NCBI GenBank assembly: GCA_029844215.1
Contig: CM056724.1
Span: 77,705,093-77,769,092, forward strand
Length of the DNA: 64,000 bases
Direction of reading: 5' to 3'
Source: Przewalskia tangutica
Taxonomy: Eukaryota > Streptophyta > Magnoliopsida > Solanales > Solanaceae
Part shown: positions 41,906 to 53,329 of the stretch, piece by piece
Layout of the letters: each line of letters starts with the position of its first letter
How positions within the stretch are numbered: position 1 is the stretch's first letter
The notes under the pieces: model-generated
Databases searched by the model: none
Told to the model about the DNA's origin: nothing
What the model saw: the letters and a program-made list of their open reading frames with translations, nothing else
Position numbers and translations under genes: made by a program

Positions 41906-44900
41906 TGTTATACCCCGTAGTTCCAGGGTATGTATGCGAGGACATACGTGCGAGTATACGACAGAAATTTTGGAAAGAAAGGAAGATGTGATTTTTCGAC
42001 GGAAAAGTTTCCGGTTTTTGTGAAGAAAAAGGTTCGTTAATGGGAATTGGATTCCCAGATTTGGTATTTGGACTTCTTGGATTATATTAGAATTTTGGGA
42101 TTTTATTTTCAGAAATGGTCACGTGGGGCCCAAGGGGAGAAATTTACGGTATTGTGGGGCCCGCTTTGTTTTTGAGATTTCCGGTATTTTGGATATTTTC
42201 GGAAGACGAAATATTTTGGACGAATCGGGGGGCGACACGTGTCACCCCCATGTGGCACACTTGGCCGAAATTGGTGGACAAGTGGCTAGGCCACTTGTCC
42301 CTTGGCCGAAATGGCCCCTACATTTGGCATGGATTTTCGTTGGCCATGTGTTGTGGTGGGACCCACACACACATGGCCCAATCTTGACCCTACACTTACC
42401 TTAATCTTGGCCCTTGATTTCTCTATATAAACCCCCTTAAGTGGAAGAGTAATTCATCCCTCACTTGAAAAACTTTCCAAGGCAAAATATTTCCCTCCCT
42501 TTGTAGTGCTTTTTCGTCCCCCTCCCTCTCTTGAGTAGAAATACTTTGTGTATTGTTATATAATCCCAAATACCTGGCCTAGTATCCCTAGTAGTATTCC
42601 AAAGTTATTTCAATACTAGGAGCCCGGAAATACTACTTTATTCCAATAATCGCAAAACGAAACCCTAGAAAAATCTTCCTAGCTTGGTGGAAGTATTTAG
42701 AGAAGTTGTTTAGAAACTTCTAAGGGTCGCTTGGAGCGGGTTGGAGCGTAAGGAATTGGAGCTAAAAGTTGCTCAGGATCGACTTATAAACTTGGATAAT
42801 TTTGGGCTTGTCGAGGTAATAATCTATGTCCCCCTATTGTAATTGGATATTACATGTTGTAGTAGTTATACTTGAGTATATTATATTGGAAGGATGATTA
42901 TAAAGGACTGAACTGTATTTACATAGGGTGTAATTCTGATTGACTTGTGTAGTATTTTTGTGAAGCGAGAATTGAACACGTCAGGTTAGGCGTGTAATCC
43001 ACAGGAGTTGTTGGCACAGTAGCGGGCTGGATAGGAGGAGATTTATGTGATAGCGGGGGTCGAGTCTTTGCCGAATTTTTGTAGAATAAGGAAGCTTGTG
43101 TTTAGAATATTCTACGAAGAGAGCTAGAAGTTGATATATATATTGTGGTTGATATAGGTGGATCTTCTATGCGCGGCATACTTGACTTGGCTTGTGGATT
43201 AAGCCGAAGAGGTATGTGATTCTTCCTATACTCTTGAGCATGATTGTGGTGAACTATATAGTACGGTAGACGTACGTGTGTGAAATGAATTTTGTTTGTT
43301 TAAAAACATAAAGTGTTATAATGGCTTTATGGGAAGTTAGTTATAACGACTTTATGAAGATAAAAGAAAGATTTGGTTTTGACAGTAAAACGACTTGATT
43401 TTGAAAGTTAAGAGACTTGATCTTGAAAGATAAGATACTTGACTTATAACGACTTGTTTTCGGAAAAGGAGAAGTAACTTGATTTAAGTATAGGTTACTT
43501 GTTTTGAAAAGAGTAAGTTAATTGGGTTTTAAAAGAGTATACTTGATGTTGTTCTAAAAGAAAAGCACTTGGTTTAAAAAGTATAGAGTACTTGATTTAA
43601 AAAGCCTTGTAAAGATTTTTACGAAGGTGAAGTAATTTGGTTTAAAAGTAAAACGTGTTTTCTTTATATACTACGAGTATTAGTATCATGTGACTTTTAC
43701 GTAAAAAGAGGTCTTTTCGAAAGAATGAAAGTATGTAGTATTTTGGGTTTGAAACCCGGATTGTTGATTAAAATGAATGTATGTTGAACTTGCCTATGCT
43801 TGTCGTGATAGTCTTTGATGTGCAAGTGTTTTGTTGATATGCTGCCGTGACTCTCTGGGAGGGCCGGTTATCTGATTGATTGTTGGACATACTGACGCGT
43901 TGGATTTTCCACGAGTATGTGTCCACTTTGAGTTCCACGAGCATGCGTCCAGTAGGATGGTTTCATGGCCATGACTTCCGAGGTGAGATGCCGGGGCATG
44001 CGGTCATTGTGAGGTTCAGGTTGTTAGTCCATGGACCGCTAATCCATGAAGCTTGCCGCGGTGACGAACAATCACGGGCTTGATTTGTACATGTGGTTCT
44101 GACACTTTAGATACTTGTCTGGTCATTTCGTGTATCGGCGGTGTTGGTAGATAACGAGATACTTGCCTCGGTCATATCTCGTGAGGCGGTTGGCTAGAAT
44201 GCGTTAGCTTTGGTACTTGCCTCGGCGATTGCGTGGCTAGCTTTTGGATCAGTAATTAGCTTAGTACCTTGCGTGAAGTTTTATGACTAGCTTTTGGATG
44301 CAGTATAGAAGCGATTCTACTTGGCCCGATCGGTTTGATAGCGCAGCGAGATCTAGTGTTCGAGTTCACATATGGATGTTGTTTTACATCATGTATGCTG
44401 CCGTGATGAGAATGAGTTCCACGGGCGTAGTGATATTATGGGCGTGAGACCAGCGATTATGTGTGAGTGATTATGCGGGATATCGTCCCCTTACTTCTAT
44501 GTTTACTTATTTGAAATGGTTTTATAAAATGATGAAATGTGATTTCATTCTGATATTTTGATTTCACATACTTGGTACTGTTGTCTTGACCTCGCCCGAG
44601 GCTGCGTTCATGCCGCAGGTAGAGGTACACTAGTTGTTGATCCTCGCTCATAGGATCGCAGTTCAGCGTTTGGGAAGCTCCGTTTCTCCGGAGGCTTATC
44701 TTTTGGTATAGTCCCCTGTCATTGTAAGTACTTGTACATTCAGGGGTATGGCGGGGCCCTGTCCCGTCATGATTGTTGTTACATTCTTAGAGGTCTGTAG
44801 TACTGTCGTGGGCAGGGTTTGTAAAGGATAACTGTTCGGGTTTTTATGTATATACATGAAGGCGACCGTTTTGGTTGGCCTGTTTTCTTATTATGTATCT

Positions 44901-45004
44901 TGTTTCCTGTTTAAGTTTTTATTTCCGCTGATTTTCTCTGATGTTGTATCACTAGGGTGCCCAGGGTAAGGTACCAGTCACGGGCCCGAGGTCGGGTCGT
45001 GACA
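41906..45004 (+). repeat. 3' LTR of element I (3099 bp)
   Basis: It starts TGTTATACCCCGTAGTTCC and ends GGTCGTGACA. It belongs to the D2 subfamily, with a U3 dyad containing CACGTG (about 42226-42250), TATA-like CTATATAAACC (about 42422), telobox (42660) and donor AGAG|GTATGTGA (GT 43212). Slot sequences at about 43865-44330 are built on TTCCACGAGCATGCGTCC and ATACTTGCCTCGGTCAT segments. The conserved island is absent. Its right flank is another LTR's U3. Confidence 0.92.
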
Positions 45005-46093
45005 GTACACTTGCCCAAAATCTTGACCCTACACTTGCCTACCACTTGGCTTAATCTTGGCCTTTGATTTCCCTATAAATACCCCACTTTGTGAAGACTT
45101 AACGTCCACAAAAACTTCTAAGTCTTGAAAACCCTTCCCCCCTTTAGAGAGGTTCTCGTCCAAGCCTCCCTCCCAGCTGTGAGGCCACTTGCCGAGAGTA
45201 CCTACCACTCCAGGGTGCTAGCGAAACCTACCCACTTGGTAGAAAAGTATTCTCAGTATTGTTATTATTCCAAAATACCTTGGCCCAAATACCTTGTAGT
45301 ATTCGAGTTACACCTATACTAAAAGCCCGAAATACTATTATACTTCCCTTGATCCACAAAAGCAAACCACAGGAAAAATCTTCATAGCCGGTTGAAGTAT
45401 TAAGAAGAAGCTGCGTAGAACTTCTAAGGATTGTTTGGAGCGGGTCGGAGCGCCCGGAGTAGGAGCTAAACGTTGCTCAGGATCGACATTAGAACTTAGA
45501 TAATATTGGGCTTATCGAGGTAAATACTCTTGTCCTTATATTGTAATTGGAAATTACATACTGTAGTAGTATAGAAATGAATATAAGATTCACATAAGAG
45601 AATTGAACTGTAATAGAAGGATATTACAGAAAAGACTTGAACTGAAATCACATCAGAAAAATATTAAAGAAGAAGATTAATCTGTACTTACATAGAATTT
45701 GTATTCTGATAGACTTGTGTAGCTTAACGGGTAGGGAAGTGCTGCCCGATTTTCCGTAGAATAGAGAACCTACTGCTTAGAATATTCTACAGAGTAGTCT
45801 AGAAGTTGATAGACGTATATGGCCTTTATAGGTTGAATGTTCTGCAAGTAGCTTGTACTACTTGAAAGGCGGACAAGGCTAGCCGGGTTATAACCGTGGA
45901 GCGTTTTGCTAATAGTCGATAATCATCGCGAGGTATGCGATTCTTCCTATCCTCTTGAGCATGATATTTTAAAAGAATATATATATAGTACGGTAGATGT
46001 ACGTGTGTTAACTGAACGTAGTTTTACGGCAATGTCTTTTGACTTAAGCCTGAATAATAAGAATCTTGAAGTATTTCAAAAGAATTAAGAAAC
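45005..46093 (+). repeat. J: LTR fragment (promoter and leader part), target of H
   Basis: It begins within U3 (CACTTGCCCAAAATCTTGAC), with TATA box (45073), leader with a damaged telobox near 45363, CGAG|GTAAAT (45519) and donor GAG|GTATGCGA (GT 45933). It ends at AGAATTAAGAAAC where H begins; in element A the same context continues ATTTTTGAAAG (4924-4946). The rest of J should follow H's right end outside the window. Confidence 0.88.
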
Positions 46094-46094
46094 T

Positions 46095-46099
46095 GTTAT
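46095..46099. repeat. Target site duplication GTTAT, left copy (element G)
   Basis: GTTAT precedes G's terminus TGTCACGACC. On the right, TTTAT (55691-55695) follows a damaged terminus ATAACGA and continues ACCCGTATTTCC, the next bases of an LTR start. One mismatch and a base shuffle make the right copy imperfect. Confidence 0.75.
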
Positions 46100-48488
46100 T
46101 GTCACGACCCATTCGGGGCCGTGGTAGTGCCTCTGGGGCACCCAGTAGTCATACATCGAGTGTCAGCGAAACATAAAGCAAGACATGAAGCAGTTTATAA
46201 AACAAGACCACGATTTTGTGAGAAAACGTGGCCTTTCGGCATATATATATAATCATGTTTTAGCAGTTACATCCGACACTGTACAACATGACTACAGACC
46301 TCTAAGGAAATATACAACTATGGCGGGACAGGGCCCCGCCATACCCTGACTGTACAAAACTAACTACTGAGGAGATCATACCAAAAGTAGAGCCTCGGAA
46401 GAGATGGAGCTCACGACCAACGTAGAGATCCTAAGGATGCGGATCTAGCACTCTTTGCCACCTGCGGCATGAACGCAGCCCGAAGGAGAGTCGATACAAC
46501 AGTACTAAGTATGCAGCGTAAAGTACTTAAATGAAACATATCATTTTTTTAAAACCAGTTTACAAGTATGTATGAAACAACCAAGGAAACCGCACATAGT
46601 GCCACATCACAAACAAGAGCAACAATAGGTAACTGTAATGAGTCTTGTCTAGGCTGCGAATGATCGAACCAGGGCCACTCGCCCCCATCATCATTCTGCA
46701 AGCCTAATCCTGGACTCGAGTCGCATAGGCCACTCACGTGGGCGCGTGAGGTATAACCCGCATCGAGTATCTACTCCTCGGCATCGATCTGGACTCATTG
46801 TCGCATGGCCAGACCGCGTGAGGTATAACCCGCATACTAACACGGAACTCGTAGCTCGCGTAGGCCCCTGGACCCGCATGAGGTATTCTCGAATCATGGT
46901 CCCAGACCGCCTGAGTCTACCCCGCATCGGAGGGCAGCTTAACCCCCGGTATCATCTCAAGAGGTGAGTGATAGTATACTAGCATAACAACTTACCTTTA
47001 AGTAACACAAGCACAACAAGGATACTCACCTATACCAACGTTACAAGATACTAACACACATAGCATCATATCATGTCTACCTATCAAACCATCTTCTTAT
47101 TCACAATATAAGTCTGTTATAAACACATAGGCAAACTTGTTTCTTTTATCAATCTTAAGTGGTTATACTTACTTCCCATAAAGCTAGTATAACTCTTAAG
47201 CACATTTAAAAACCAATTAGTTCTCTTACATTAATAAATGGTTGATAGTCCTTTTGAAATGTTTTGGTTCTTTATTATTTAGGCTTAAGCGTGAGGCATT
47301 CCGTAAGTATTATTCGAGCTTAAGCGTGAGGCATTAGTAAGTATTATTCGATTAACACGTATGCGTCACCGTACTATATACATATTGTAAAATATCATGC
47401 TTTAGGAAGAATCACATACCTTCTGAAATCCACTGCCAAGTCGAGTATGTCGTGTATGAAGAATCGACCTATAATAGTCACAGATATCTATCAAGGTCTA
47501 GACTATTACGTAGGTCATTCTAAGCAGAGGGTCCTCAATTCTACGGAAAGTCGGGCACCTGACCCTACGGTGAGTTATATAAGTCTCATGTGAAAAGTCC
47601 TATGTAAATCTGATTTGATTATTCTTCTTTTAAACCCTTCTAAGTGATTAACACTTCAATTCTATTACGTGATATACTTCTAAGTATTTATACTATTCTT
47701 ATTCTACAACGGTAAGTATTCTTTAATTCAAAGAGGTTAGGATTAGTTACCTCGGTAAGCCCAATAATATCCTAGAAAAGTCGCGCTGAGCAAGGTTTTG
47801 CTCTAAGTTGTATGCTCGAGAAACCTTAGAAGTTCTTCACAACTTCTACTAAGTGCTAAGGTATTTGGGCTAGGGTATTTTGGGCATTATAACAATACAA
47901 GAAGGCAACTTTTCTACCAAGGGAGGGGGGGTTGGTTTCGGCTAGGCTAGGGGGTGGGGTAGCCTCGGCGAGCTTCTCGAGGGAGGGTGTGTTTGGACGA
48001 AACAACAAGAGGAGAGGGAGGGATTTGACACTTAGGTAGATTGCTCACTTTCGGATGAAATAACTCTTCAACAAGGGGGGGTATTTATAGGTCAAGACAT
48101 GGCCAACCAATGGCCAAGATTAGGCCAAGTGCAAGGCAAGTGTAGGGTGAGGATTTAGGCAAGTGTCCTTGGCCAACTTGCACACAAAATATCTAGCCAA
48201 CTTTATGACAAGGCTTGGCATCCAATGGCCCTATTAGTGACAAGTCCACCAATGAGAGGGTGGAAAGTGTCGCCCTCTCATTGGTCCAAAGTGTTCGTCT
48301 CTCGGAAAAATCCATAAAAATAAGAAATGACATAGCGGAATTTATCCTATGAAAATGTGGAAAGCGTTTAGTCGGAAAACCGTTAAGCTTTGTGAGTTGT
48401 GCCTAAAAATCGTCCAAGGCCTAACTTTAAGACCAAAACTTTTTATCGTATTCCTTCACGTACATACCACGAAATACGAGGTATAACA
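46100..48488 (-). repeat. 3' LTR of element G (2389 bp)
   Basis: On the minus strand it begins at 48488 and ends at TGTCACGACCC (46100). The dyad region AGAGGGTGG/CGCCCTCT is at about 48255-48278, TATA at 48081-48090, donor AAG|GTATGTGA near 47420, and CATGCGG-type slot repeats at about 46720-46930. It lacks the conserved island. Same subfamily as B's LTRs but more diverged. Confidence 0.92.
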
Positions 48489-48521
48489 TTCTCCTCCTTA
48501 GAAACATTCGTCCCGAATGTT
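48489..48521 (-). promoter_or_regulatory. Polypurine tract plus stem-loop of element G
   Basis: TTCTCCTCCTT (48489-48499) is a shortened polypurine tract in reverse complement. AACATTCGTCCCGAATGTT at 48503-48521 folds with perfect 8-bp arms. Confidence 0.83.
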
Positions 48522-48622
48522 CCTTCCCAGCAGATAACGATAAGGTTCTTCAAAACTTAAGCAGTTTGCAAAAAGCCACACGCGGCCATAAACAACACTT
48601 AGGCATAAGCGATAATGAAGAT

Positions 48623-49050
48623 TTACAAGTAGGAAAGTGAATTACGGAGGGTGGGAGCGGTGAGGATACTTACGCCTCATGTCCTCCTCGGCTTCCGCGT
48701 CATCTCCTCTCGAGCTCGTTCGCCACAAGATTTTGTGGAAGCCACGTCCTTCGTCGCGAGCGCCTAACACGACGATCGATTATCGCTATGGGAATCTCCT
48801 CATACGATAACCCCTCGGTCACTGGACATCGTCGGCCGGGTGTACCACTAGATGGATCCGATACATCTCGCCGGCGTAGACACGTGAAAAACCGGATGTC
48901 TTGCCTCCGGATCGGACGGCGAGTCCAACTCATAGGCAACCTTGCCTACCTGCGGACAATGCGAAGCGGCCCGATGTACCTAGGTGAGTTTCCCCTTCTT
49001 CCCGAATCTCATCACACCGCCATGGGTGACACCTTTAGGAAAACCCAATC
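48623..49050 (-). pseudogene. Integrase tail and chromodomain (element G, broken)
   Basis: It ends at a TAA at 48625-48623 after NSLSYL-type sequence. EGLSYEEIPIAIIDR (48835-48775), LVANELERR-like chromodomain pieces and GKKGKLS near 49000 are recognisable. Several frame changes relative to the clean copy in element B. Confidence 0.8.
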
Positions 49051-50100
49051 ATGAACCTCGAACTCAAGATGCGGCGGCGATGATCTGCATCGACTTACAT
49101 CGACTACGGCTGTCGATAGCGCTCTCGGATAAGCCGCCTTATCCACTGCTGCTGCACCAAAGCGGTCCCACTAGCGCACTCGCCCACCTCGAACCAACCT
49201 ATAGGCGATCGCACTTCCTCCCATACAAGGCCTCATAAGGCGCCATCGAATCTTTGGAGTGGTAGCTATTATTATCTGCGAACTCAACGAGGCAAATGAT
49301 CCTCCCAACTACCACGAAGTCAATAACACGGGCTCGCGGCATATCCTCGAAGTGCGGATAGTGCGCTCTGCACGTCGTGCATGCGTGGATGAAATGCGAT
49401 GCTCGGGCTCACTGCGTCCTAAACCCCTCTGGAAGGACCTCGAAGTTGGCGTAAATGGCGGGCTCCTGCATGCGATATGATCGAAGTAGGGACTCCATGC
49501 GATCGGCGATCTCTCGGATGTAAAGTGCGGCATAATCCTCGGTAGAAAAAGTCGTCTGACGGGAAGAAAGTGGGCTGATTTCGTCGACTGTCGGCGATAA
49601 CCCATATAGAATCATGTCTCCTCCGAGTGCGAGGTAATCCTGTGATGAAGTCCATGTTGATTACCTCCCACTTCGGTCGGGATCTCTATCGCTGTAACAA
49701 ACCACGGTCTACGGTGCTCTACCTTCACTGCGACAACACGGGCGAGCTACGAACTCGCAGCGTCCTCTTCAAGCCATCCCACCAATACACGGATCTAAGG
49801 TCGTGGTACATCTTGGTCGACCCGGATGGATAGAGTAACGCTTGTATTGTGTGCTTCCCAGAACTGCTGCGAAGTCACGAAACATCTGGAACACACAACG
49901 CCCTCAAATCTTAGCACCCGTGGTGCTACCTCAAGGACCCTTGCCCTCACGAAGAGGCGTATCACGATATCGAATCAAAGGCTGGATCCTCGGCTGTTGC
50001 CTCTTCACCTCCTCAGCGATGGAAGACTCGGCAACCTCACGAACTCTAACCCCATTGCTATCGAGAATCAATCAAGCGGACACCAGGCTCGCTAAGCGGT
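49051..50100 (-). pseudogene. Integrase (element G, broken)
   Basis: MDFITGLPRTRRRHDSIWVI (49655 downward) retains the first catalytic Asp, unlike element B. SERSP/GVPTSIISHAGAR near 49480 is the second catalytic region; the Asp of SDRG reads His as written. AERTI near 49365 holds the catalytic Glu. Zinc-binding and C-terminal parts are scrambled. Confidence 0.8.
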
Positions 50101-50560
50101 GCAAATTACGAACCATGTCCGCCTCTCTAGGCTGCATCGATAGGCTCCCATCGACCTACGACTAGGGTATACGCCAACATTGGCCTTGCGGGTAGTACAG
50201 GATGTCCACATCGTAATCCTTAAGCAACTCTAACCACCGTCTGCCGTAAGTTCGGCTCCTACGGTGAAGATGTCTTTGGAGGCTCTTGTGGTGCGTAAAA
50301 ATATCCACGTGAACCCGTACAAATAGTGCCTCCGGATCTTCAAAGCGTGAATCACGGTGCCAACTCCAAATCATGGGTGGGGTAGTTCCTCCGTGTTTCT
50401 TGGTGTCGGGATGCATATGCTATAACTCTGCCATCTTTGCATCAACACATCCCAACCCGATGCACGGCGCATCACAATACACGACATAACCATCTGGACC
50501 TCCGGAAGAGTAAGAAGCGGGCGGTCGTCGATCTCTCTTTCAACAGCTGGAAACCACGCT
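50101..50560 (-). pseudogene. RNase H (element G, broken)
   Basis: Recognisable pieces are PLLTLPE near 50510, a region corresponding to YCDASG, VHVDIF.HHKSLQ (the Asp of TDHKS reads His as written), WLELLKDYDVDILY and GQC/ANV. The domain is intact in element B at 21216-21830. Confidence 0.78.
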
Positions 50561-51480
50561 CCAAGCATCGATCCGCTGAAACTTGCGCCTTACGAGTCGG
50601 CCTAGTCAATGGTGCGAAGATAAAGCAAACTTCTCCACGAACCGCCGATAATACCTGCAAGGCCCGAGCTGCGAACCTCTGCCGGAGTAGTAGGTCTAGG
50701 CAAGTCTGTGCCTCGATCTTGGCGTATCAACTCGAATGCCATCGGCCCGACAATATGCCCAGCATGCTGAAGTCAGCAAAACTCACATTTGGAAAACTTG
50801 GCGTACAGCTGCTAGTCTGAGAAGCGTCGGCCACGATCGCCAAATGCTCGCGTGCTCTGCTCTGGCGAGAATAAACCAAGATATCATCAATGAACACTAT
50901 CACAAGCGTGTCCAAAAATGGTTTGAACACTCGGTTCATCAAATCCATGAATCTGCGGAGCATTGGTCAACCAGACATGACCACGAACTCATAATGCGTC
51001 TGGTCGAATGCGATCTAGGGACATCCACTCTCGACTCGCACTTTGATGATAGCGATCGCGGATCAATCTTGGAAAACATCTCGCACCACCAGCTGGTCGA
51101 ACAAATCATCAATCTAGGAAGGGTATCATTCTTAATGGTCACCTTGTTGTTGCACATGTCGACACGTGCGCGGCGTCGTCCTTCTTCACGAACAATACTG
51201 GCGCTCCCGAGGAGAAACACTAGGCCTAATGAAGCCGCTTCTCTAGCAAATCCCTAAGTGATCCTTGACTCTCTCAACTCGGCGGTGCCGTTACGTATGG
51301 CGGAATGGAAATAGGCGAGTATCCGCAACATCAATACAAAACTCGATCTCCTCGGGAGGATACGAGAGGTCATGGAAACGTCGGGAACTCGTGACTCTGG
51401 CCAGCGGAAAATCTGGTACGCGACCTCGGTATCAAACACGAACTAGATGGTAGATATACCCGCCTGCACCATCTTCCTAG
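50561..51480 (-). pseudogene. Reverse transcriptase (element G, broken)
   Basis: FMDLMNRVFKPFLDTLVIVF followed by IDDILVYSR is open at 50960-50860, with the catalytic Asp-Asp at 50888-50883. Upstream, pieces of the KNDTLP/FVKKD type are visible near 51140-51190. The finger and thumb parts are out of frame. Confidence 0.8.
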
Positions 51481-51900
51481 CCTTGAGGTAGGAAATAAAC
51501 CTACCACCGGCGTCTGGTGCTCCTCCCACTCAACAATGGCTCCTCGAGGAAACTAGAACCGTACTACTCTCTCTGCGGTCTACATTGGCATAGCAAGAGG
51601 CTAGCCAATCCATCCCCATAATCACGTCAAAGTCAATCATCTCCAACTCTATCAAGTCGGCTAAGTGGTCCGGCGTGTAAATGGTCACGAGGCAAGCCAC
51701 ATATACCCGCCGAGCTACCAGATCCCCATTTGGCGTAGCTACCTCGAGCAGGTCTATGGACTCGGGCTCTATCCCTATCCTACTAGCAACAAGGGAGATA
51801 TATGGGGCCAGTAGAACCGGATCTATCAAGGCATAAATATCAAACCCGAGCGATAAGGTACTGTGGCGACATCGGTGAGGCCTCACGATCTGTCGGTGGA
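51481..51900 (-). pseudogene. Aspartic protease region (element G, broken)
   Basis: A frame at 51886-51530 reads FDIYALIDP (active Asp at 51823-51821), then after a slip YISLVASRIGIEPESIDLLE, EVATPNGDLVARRVY and IDFDVIMGMDWLASCYANVD. The Gly-Ser/Thr after the Asp is lost as written. Order and spacing match element B. Confidence 0.83.
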
Positions 51901-53130
51901 CAAAGCATAAATGCGGTTACGAGGACGCTAGAAGCTGAGACACGAGCCACGACCTGCCGCGACCTGGCGACCCATGAGCACCACGCCTCGGGGCGGGTAG
52001 CGTAGGAGATGATGAAGCGGCAGAACAAAGGTGAGCCGCTTCCACAGTAGCCCGGTCGGACGGTCCCATAAAGTGACCTGCGGCCTGGCGTAACAAGATC
52101 CAAAAGTAGTACCACACTTCCGTAATGGGATCTGCATCGGCCACCTGGGGGGTGGTCCCGGCGGCGATACCTCTGCTACTGGGCGTCGAAGCCACAGGGC
52201 CTGAGTACGCCCTCAGCGTGGTGTCTTGAGGGCGGTGCGGGAGTGCTCTGTCTTGGCGTGGTGCGAATCTAGGCTGCTGCTTGAGCCGCCACCACGATAA
52301 CCACGGAAGACCCTCCGTCTGGCGCCTGCTTCTGTCGGTCACTCGTCGACCTCTGCGCTCCTCGCATCGAGGCGTGAGCTGCGTGCGGGTAATGTCCATA
52401 CCGGTGGAAAACCCCGCATGACTCGGCCATATAGTCGTCTAGCGGTGACATAGCGGTGCACCCTATCCTCGTATTCTGCTACCAATCTGGGACATATCGA
52501 GCCAATGAATCAAACTCGACATTGTACTCCACGGCGGTCGTCCTCTCTGCCTCGATGGTAAAAATCTATCGGCCGCGCCCTCCTCATCTGTGGAGGCAAG
52601 AAGTGAGTGAGAAAGCCTCGAGAACTCATCCCAGTAGGCTGGGACGCGTGCTCTCCCGGGATAACTCCCAGAATCAAACCAATCATTGCGGTGTCACGCG
52701 GCCTATGTGAACCAAAGATCACGGACTCGGTCTCGGCGCCGATCACTCTCAAAATCCTCACGAATCGGCGGATGAACTCCTGCGGATCATCCTCGGCCTC
52801 GACCCATAAAACTCCGTGTTCCTGACTCAAGAAGTCTCGTAGCCTCAAACTCTGCCCTCGGGTGAACAAGTGGCCCGGGTGGAGGCTGGGCTGCCGCATC
52901 CACCTCTCTCGTATCGGGCCTGACTTTAGCTAAAAGGTGGGCCATCTCCGTACCCTAACTCCTCCGCCCGGTGTGGGGCGGGAGGTGTGGGTGCGTGGTC
53001 TCTTTGAAATTGGCGTCATAGAACTTCGCCGTCTCGGGTATAGGCGGGCACGAGCCCTCGTGACTCTGGGTGTCTGCTAGCGACTCCGCCATTTGCCTTG
53101 CCACGGGCGGGTTGCCTTACGTGGAGGCAT
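51901..53130 (-). pseudogene. gag of element G (broken)
   Basis: The ATG lies at 53130-53128 in the family context. The capsid domain is open at 52899-52510 with LRLRDFLSQEHGVLWVEAED, PQEFIRRFVRILRVI and TRHFLPPQMRRAR-type sequence. The zinc-knuckle region near 52110-52060 is recognisable (KCG, SCYA, then TLWDRP) but not intact. The pyrimidine-rich segment before the ATG is kept while its AG is not. Confidence 0.82.
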
Positions 53131-53329
53131 AAGCATACGGGGAAAGGAATACGTTAGAGGTCGACTATAACACGACTCTAAGCACGATCTCGGAATGAGA
53201 AGAATGGAAACCAATCCTAAATATCCTATAGCCTCACGATTATTGGTGTGGTGCACAACACCGATAATCGAACTCTACTAGATCTGATGCGTAGACACTT
53301 TCAGAGGATTAAGCGCTCGATACCACTTT
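53131..53329 (-). other. 5' leader and damaged PBS of element G
   Basis: It is homologous to the leader between 5' LTR and gag in B and N. The PBS region reads GCGCTCGATACCAC (reverse complement), corresponding to CTGCTCTGATACCA with the CAG-type bases altered. No gene is seen. Confidence 0.75.
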
